Shown here: one piece after another, positions 54,467-58,958 of the stretch
How positions within the stretch are numbered: position 1 is the stretch's first letter
Layout: every line of letters begins with the position of its first letter
DNA from: Prevotella sp.
Lineage (GTDB): Bacteria > Bacteroidota > Bacteroidia > Bacteroidales > Bacteroidaceae
Assembly (NCBI GenBank): GCA_024697645.1
Contig: JAILFH010000055.1
Coordinates: forward strand, 1 to 58,958
Direction: 5' to 3'
Length of the DNA stretch: 58,958 nt
Made by a program: the position numbers and the translations under genes
The notes under the pieces: model-generated
What the model was told of the DNA's origin: nothing
Database searches by the model: none
Seen by the model: only the letters and a program-made list of their open reading frames with translations

Positions 54467-57400
54467 ATGAAAAAAACATTGTTTTCATTGTTGATGTGGG
54501 CAACCATAGGAGTTGCCGCGGCTTTTGCACAAGACAACGAAGTCCTCGAAGGCTTCGAGTACGGAACGGCTACGGCTCCTGATGGCACCGAATGGCAATC
54601 ACCAGGCCGACTGGGATTCAACAAACTTCAGCCTCGTGCCTGCTTCACTTCTTTCGCCTCTGCCGAAGAAGCACGCCATGTACTGCCTGAATACAGTTCG
54701 CGCAGACAGTCACTCGATGGCACGTGGAAGTTCCACTTTGCCAAGACGCCCGACGCCCGTCCTGCCGACTTCTATCTGCCCGACTACGACTGCTCGTCGT
54801 GGGACGACATCAAAGTTCCCTCCTGCTGGAATATTGTAGGTCTGCAGAAGGACGGTTCGCAGAAATACGGCACGCCCATCTACGTCAATCAGCCCGTCAT
54901 TTTCTATCATCAGGTACGCAAGGACGACTGGCGCGAAGGCGTGATGCGCACCCCGCCGACAAACTGGACAACCTATGAGTATCGCAACGAAGTGGGCTCC
55001 TATCGCCGCACATTCACGATTCCCAAGACGTGGAAGAATCAGGAACTGTTTGTCGAGTTTGATGGAGTTGACTCATTCTTCTACCTCTGGATCAATGGTC
55101 ATTACGTGGGCTTCTCCAAGAATTCCCGTGACGCAGCCCGTTTCGACATCAGCCGCTACGCCAAAATCGGCGAGAACACCATCTGCGTTGAGGTTTATCG
55201 CAGTAGCGACGGTTCATTCCTCGAGGCTCAGGACATGTTCCGACTGCCGGGCATCTTCCGCTCCGTCAGCGTCTATGCCACTCCGAAAATCCATATCGGC
55301 GACCTTCAGGTCTATGCTCACTGCAACAACGAACAGACGCGACTCAATATCAACACTTGGGTCGAGAATCTCACAGGCAGACAGTCGAAATACTCGCTCG
55401 AATACAAACTCTATGAGAATGAACTCTTCAGCGACAACAACCGCCTCATAACTTCATTCACTGAGGAGCAGATGCCCACTGCCACGAGTCAGTTGAAACT
55501 GAAACCCTGGACTGCTGAGCAACCAAATATCTATGTGCTTGTGGCCGAATTGAAGGACAAGAAGGGACGCACGCTCGAGGCTGTCTCCACGCAGATAGGT
55601 TTCCGTACGGTCGAAATCCGTGAAACTACCGCCAGTCAGGACGAATTCGGACTTGCTGGCCGCTATTTCTACGTGAACGGCAAGCCTCTCAAACTGAAGG
55701 GTGTCAACCGCCACGAGACTAATCCTGGTGTAGGTCACGCCATCACGCGCGAGCAGATGGAAGAAGAGGTGATGATGATGAAACGCGCCAACATCAACCA
55801 CGTGCGCACCAGCCATTATTCCAACGATCCCTACTTCTACTATCTCTGCAACAAATACGGCATCTACCTTGAGGCAGAAGCCAATCTCGAGAGCCACGAG
55901 TACTACTACGGCGAGGCCTCGCTCTCCCACCCGATTGAGTGGCGTCCTGCCCACATCGCACGTATGATGGAACTCGCCCATGCCCGCATCAACGACCCCT
56001 GCATCGTCATCTGGAGTCTGGGCAACGAGGCTGGACCTGGCGATAACTTCATTGCAAGTTACAAGGCACTGAAGGCGTTTGACAAGACGCGCCCCGTGCA
56101 ATACGAGCGCAACAACGACATCGTCGATATGGGCAGCAATCAGTATCCATCTGTCAACTGGGTTCGTCAGGCCGTTCAGGGAAAAATGGGCATTAAGTAT
56201 CCATTCCACATCTCCGAGTATGCCCATTCTATGGGTAATGCCGTAGGCAATCTGCAGGACTATTGGGATGCCATCGAATCGACCAATTTCTTCTGTGGTG
56301 GTGCCATCTGGGACTGGATTGACCAGAGCATGTACAACTACACTTCTGACGGCCATCGCTATCTGGCTTATGGCGGCGACTTCGGCGACACGCCCAATGA
56401 TGGCCAGTTTGTCATGAACGGCATCATCTTCGGCGACCTTGAGCCTAAACCGCAGTACTACGAGGTGAAGAAGGTCTATCAGAACATCGGCATCACGTGG
56501 GATGATGTATGCTCTGCAAGTGTTGACATCTTCAATAAGAACTACTACACTGACGACCTCTCCGACTACGACTGCTACTACCGTCTGATAGAAGATGGCA
56601 AAATGGTGAAGGAAGGTCGCCTCGATGTGGGAAAAGTGGCTCCACGCACCCACAAGACTGTCATAATCCCCGACCTGAAACCTGAAGAATTCAACGGCGA
56701 CCGCGAATATTTCGTCAACATCGAATTCCGCCTCCGTAGCGGCAAACCTTGGGCAAAGGCTGGCTACGTTCAGGCCGACGAGCAACTCATCGTGAGGGCT
56801 GCAACGAATCCTGTCGCGCTCAATACTGAAGGAACTGTTGAAGTGGAAGCCGATAACGTATTGAAGGGCAATGGATTCCGTGTTCAGTTCGACCCCTCAG
56901 ATGGTTCCATCTGCAGTCTTACTTATGGCGGAAGGAAAGTGTTTGAGGATGGCTGCGGTCCACGACTCGATGCGTTCCGCGCATGGGTGAACAACGACAA
57001 CTGGATCTATCAGAACTGGTACGCTAACGGACTCCATAACCTGAAGCATAAGGCTACAAGCCAGCAGATGGTGAAGAACGCTGATGGGTCAGTATCGGTT
57101 GTCTTCACTATTGAGAGTCAGGCTCCCTGTGGTGCTCGTCTCGAAGGAGCAGACCGCAACTGGAAACGACTCACTGAACAGACCGACAAACCTTTCGGTG
57201 CTGACGACTTCAAGTTCACGCAGAACCTCGCCTACACTGTCTATCCAAATGGATTCATTCAGGTGGAGGCTGCCATCAATTCCAACAATCCACAACTCGT
57301 ACTTCCGCGTCTGGGCTATGTGATGAAGACGCCATCGTCGATGGACAACTTCTGCTACTATGGACGTGGACCTATCGACAACTATCCCGACCGCAAGACT

Positions 57401-58489
57401 GCCCAGCATATCGGCATCTATGAGAACAAGGTTGCAGCAGAATTTGAGAACTTCCCGAAGCCTCAAGATATGGCAAACCATCAGGACACTCGTTGGTGCA
57501 CATTGACTGCTGCTGGCGGCGAAGGAGTCCTCTTCATCGGACGCAATCCGATGTCGGTTAGCGTGCTCCCTTGGACGGCTCAAGAACTCGCTATGGCAAA
57601 TCATCCACACGAGTTGCCTAAAACTTCTGGCAACTGGCTCCACCTCGATATGGCCATTACGGGTCTTGGTGGCAACAGTTGTGGTCAGGGAGGTCCTCTC
57701 GAGAATGACCGTGTGAAGGCAGGTCCGCAACTCTTCGGTTTTATGATTTGTCCCGCTAATGCCGTGAAGGGAAGCAAATCTATTGCTTTTAATGGCACAG
57801 TACCCCTGCAGATTGTCCGCGATGCTGAAGGCAACGTGAGCATCTCGTCGGCAAAGAAGGAACGGGGCGTTTATCAGGACATCTGGTACAAGGTGATTCC
57901 TGCAAATGCTACAGCCCGACAACTTAAGGCTGTAAAGGCTAAGCAATACACGGGTTCATTCCCCATGCGCGAAGGTGGCACCGTTGTTGCCTATGTGGCT
58001 CCACAGAAGAGCAATTCTAAGGACAAAGTCACTCCCGTTGAGTTCTCGCAGGAGTTTCAGAAGATTGAACGCGTGCCTGTCACCGTTTCGTTTGCGTCGA
58101 GTGTTGAGAGTGGCGAAGGCGATGCTGAGCATCTCGTCGACGGCAATCCCAATACCTTCTGGCACACGATGTGGAGCGTAACCGTAGCCAACTATCCTCA
58201 CTGGGTCGATTTCGACTGTGGTACGGTTAAGACGCTGAAGGGTTTCACCTACTTGCCCCGTCAGGACTCCCGAAACGGTAACATTCGTCAATATCGCATT
58301 CAAGTCTCCACAGATGGCAAGACTTGGGGCGATGCCGTTTGTGAAGGTCAGTTCGAGAACGACCAGAAACTGAAGCGGGTTCTCTTCTCTGCTCCCGTTA
58401 AGGCAAGATTCCTCCGATTCACCGCCCTCTCATCACAGGACGGGCAGGACTTTGCAACTGGTGCAGAATTCTCAATTCTTGAGGAATAA
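54467..58489 (+). CDS. Large secreted GH2 beta-galactosidase-like enzyme with discoidin module
   Basis: 1340 aa, signal peptide MKKTLFSLLMWATIGVAAAFA. LacZ-type order: sugar-binding domain (about 80-270), Ig-like domain, TIM barrel with acid/base Glu521 in WSLGNEAGPG and nucleophile Glu584 in HISEYAHSMGNAVGN, second Ig domain, and bgal small-chain domain (about 800-1090, YYGRGPIDNYPDRK). The last ~140 residues are an F5/8 discoidin-type module (GNPNTFWHTMW, FLRFTALSSQDG). It probably removes beta-galactose or another beta-linked sugar from pectin side chains or hemicellulose; periplasmic or surface exposed. Confidence 0.94.
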   Translation: MKKTLFSLLMWATIGVAAAFAQDNEVLEGFEYGTATAPDGTEWQSPGRLGFNKLQPRACFTSFASAEEARHVLPEYSSRRQSLDGTWKFHFAKTPDARPADFYLPDYDCSSWDDIKVPSCWNIVGLQKDGSQKYGTPIYVNQPVIFYHQVRKDDWREGVMRTPPTNWTTYEYRNEVGSYRRTFTIPKTWKNQELFVEFDGVDSFFYLWINGHYVGFSKNSRDAARFDISRYAKIGENTICVEVYRSSDGSFLEAQDMFRLPGIFRSVSVYATPKIHIGDLQVYAHCNNEQTRLNINTWVENLTGRQSKYSLEYKLYENELFSDNNRLITSFTEEQMPTATSQLKLKPWTAEQPNIYVLVAELKDKKGRTLEAVSTQIGFRTVEIRETTASQDEFGLAGRYFYVNGKPLKLKGVNRHETNPGVGHAITREQMEEEVMMMKRANINHVRTSHYSNDPYFYYLCNKYGIYLEAEANLESHEYYYGEASLSHPIEWRPAHIARMMELAHARINDPCIVIWSLGNEAGPGDNFIASYKALKAFDKTRPVQYERNNDIVDMGSNQYPSVNWVRQAVQGKMGIKYPFHISEYAHSMGNAVGNLQDYWDAIESTNFFCGGAIWDWIDQSMYNYTSDGHRYLAYGGDFGDTPNDGQFVMNGIIFGDLEPKPQYYEVKKVYQNIGITWDDVCSASVDIFNKNYYTDDLSDYDCYYRLIEDGKMVKEGRLDVGKVAPRTHKTVIIPDLKPEEFNGDREYFVNIEFRLRSGKPWAKAGYVQADEQLIVRAATNPVALNTEGTVEVEADNVLKGNGFRVQFDPSDGSICSLTYGGRKVFEDGCGPRLDAFRAWVNNDNWIYQNWYANGLHNLKHKATSQQMVKNADGSVSVVFTIESQAPCGARLEGADRNWKRLTEQTDKPFGADDFKFTQNLAYTVYPNGFIQVEAAINSNNPQLVLPRLGYVMKTPSSMDNFCYYGRGPIDNYPDRKTAQHIGIYENKVAAEFENFPKPQDMANHQDTRWCTLTAAGGEGVLFIGRNPMSVSVLPWTAQELAMANHPHELPKTSGNWLHLDMAITGLGGNSCGQGGPLENDRVKAGPQLFGFMICPANAVKGSKSIAFNGTVPLQIVRDAEGNVSISSAKKERGVYQDIWYKVIPANATARQLKAVKAKQYTGSFPMREGGTVVAYVAPQKSNSKDKVTPVEFSQEFQKIERVPVTVSFASSVESGEGDAEHLVDGNPNTFWHTMWSVTVANYPHWVDFDCGTVKTLKGFTYLPRQDSRNGNIRQYRIQVSTDGKTWGDAVCEGQFENDQKLKRVLFSAPVKARFLRFTALSSQDGQDFATGAEFSILEE

Positions 58490-58549
58490 TACATCTGACA
58501 TTGACCTCACGATTAAGAAGAACTTGGTTTAACAATATCTCTCACAAAG

Positions 58550-58584
58550 AATCCCACTACTCCTCCAAGAGTTGTGGGATTTTC
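58550..58584 (+). terminator. Terminator of the GH2 gene
   Basis: Stem AATCCCAC (58550-58557) / GTGGGATT (58574-58581) followed by TTTTC. It lies 60 nt after the stop. Confidence 0.8.
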
Positions 58585-58622
58585 TGATGATTGCGAGTTT
58601 CTGCTTCTTATGAAGAGGTCGT

Positions 58623-58757
58623 CAATAACGATAAAACGACATGAGTTATTCAGAAAGTCAGAAAGTAACTTGTAGACAGGAATAGGTTTTCAATAACGTA
58701 AAACGACATGAGTTATTCAGAAAGTCAGAAAGTAACTTGTAGACAGGAATAGGTTTT
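58623..58757. repeat. Tandem duplication of a 68-bp unit
   Basis: Part of the gene-free stretch 58490-58839, which otherwise holds only the GH2 terminator and AT-rich sequence. Copies 58623-58690 (68 nt) and 58691-58757 (67 nt) are identical except for one single-base indel and contain an AATAAC/GTTATT inverted repeat and the internal doublet CAGAAAGTCAGAAAGT. No ORF of note. It lies between the GH2 terminator and a transposase-like fragment. Confidence 0.95.
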
Positions 58758-58839
58758 TAAGTGGAGAATAGGCGAGAATGCAACGAGGAAGAAGGGAAGA
58801 GAGAGGGACTTCGTTATATTTAACGTGAGTTCGACGAAT

Positions 58840-58958
58840 TCAAAATATTGCAAGCTGGTTATCTATAGTTCTTTCGCAAGCGATGTTTGGTTTCTTAGGG
58901 AAGAAGCAATAAGCAGCCAATGCTCCAAGCATATTTACGACAAAATTGTCGAATGATC
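58840..58958 (-). CDS. C-terminal end of a transposase-like protein, truncated by window edge
   Basis: On the minus strand an open frame enters at the window edge and stops at 58840. Its last 38 residues include SFDNFVVNMLGALAAYCFFP and KKPNI, then end in DNQLAIF. A hydrophobic helix followed by a PKKP-type tail and a terminal LxLF resembles the ends of Bacteroidetes insertion-sequence transposases that I recall, but the fragment is too short to assign a family. If correct, the IS right end should lie near 58760-58839. Confidence 0.4.
   Translation of the reverse strand, partial: SFDNFVVNMLGALAAYCFFPKKPNIACERTIDNQLAIF

Noticed and set aside
55454..56785. Long open frame (443 codons) on the minus strand inside the GH2 gene
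   Set aside because: It is antisense to an intact GH2 catalytic region with both catalytic glutamates. It has no domain features and reflects codon bias of the sense gene.

Overview
The window looks like a chromosomal segment of a saccharolytic Bacteroidales bacterium, most likely Prevotellaceae (Prevotella/Segatella-like). The evidence is the many TAnnTTTG-type -7 promoter elements, a gliding-motility/type IX (T9SS type B) C-terminal sorting domain, lpxK, a Wza-like export lipoprotein, and a dense set of secreted polysaccharide-degrading enzymes. The G+C content is moderate with AT-rich gaps. No plasmid, phage or complete insertion sequence is visible. Only a transposase-like tail sits at the extreme right edge.

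Region by region: 2-1135 is the 3' part of a parallel beta-helix surface protein. 1719-6556 (minus) is a glycogen operon: debranching enzyme, glycosyltransferase, and a GH57 amylase-like protein with a Lys/Ala/Pro-rich tail. 6726-15565 (minus) is a pectin/rhamnogalacturonan block: a double esterase, a very large PL11 lyase, a CE12 acetylesterase and a GH28. 15675-21266 holds an SDR gene diverging from a housekeeping operon sppA-lpxK-purine nucleoside phosphorylase-thiL, followed by tRNA-Phe. 21558-27011 is a PL1 pectate lyase, an MFS transporter and a kelch-sodium symporter fusion. 27130-29319 is a Pif1-like helicase. 29320-30019 is a non-coding gap with a striking inverted-repeat element and a 22-nt phased repeat array. 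30020-32764 is an AraC regulator diverging from a secreted tannase-like hydrolase. 33190-38331 (minus) is a LysM/periplasmic-binding-fold lipoprotein-like gene, an OMP barrel, a POT peptide transporter and a His-rich COG0523 GTPase. 38525-42122 is a T9SS-sorted protein plus uvrA. 42266-50504 holds a PurF-like amidotransferase, a Wza-like protein, uronate isomerase, asparaginase, rubrerythrin, dapA and a DMT transporter. 50530-58489 is a divergent pair of large glycosidases, GH31 (with dockerin and cohesin-like modules) and GH2.

Together, PL1, GH28, PL11, CE12, the esterases, the two transporters and uronate isomerase outline breakdown of pectin and rhamnogalacturonan to uronates and their entry into central metabolism. 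This is inference from families. No SusC/SusD pair or hybrid two-component sensor is in the window.

The least explained signals are non-coding: (i) a ~0.37-kb inverted-repeat element (29399-29765) with ten ACCTACCAT-like sites in mirror-symmetric positions; (ii) two unlinked arrays of a shared 22-nt repeat (1270-1469 and 29789-30010); (iii) a 68-bp tandem duplication near the right edge. All annotations come from reading the sequence alone; no database search was run.
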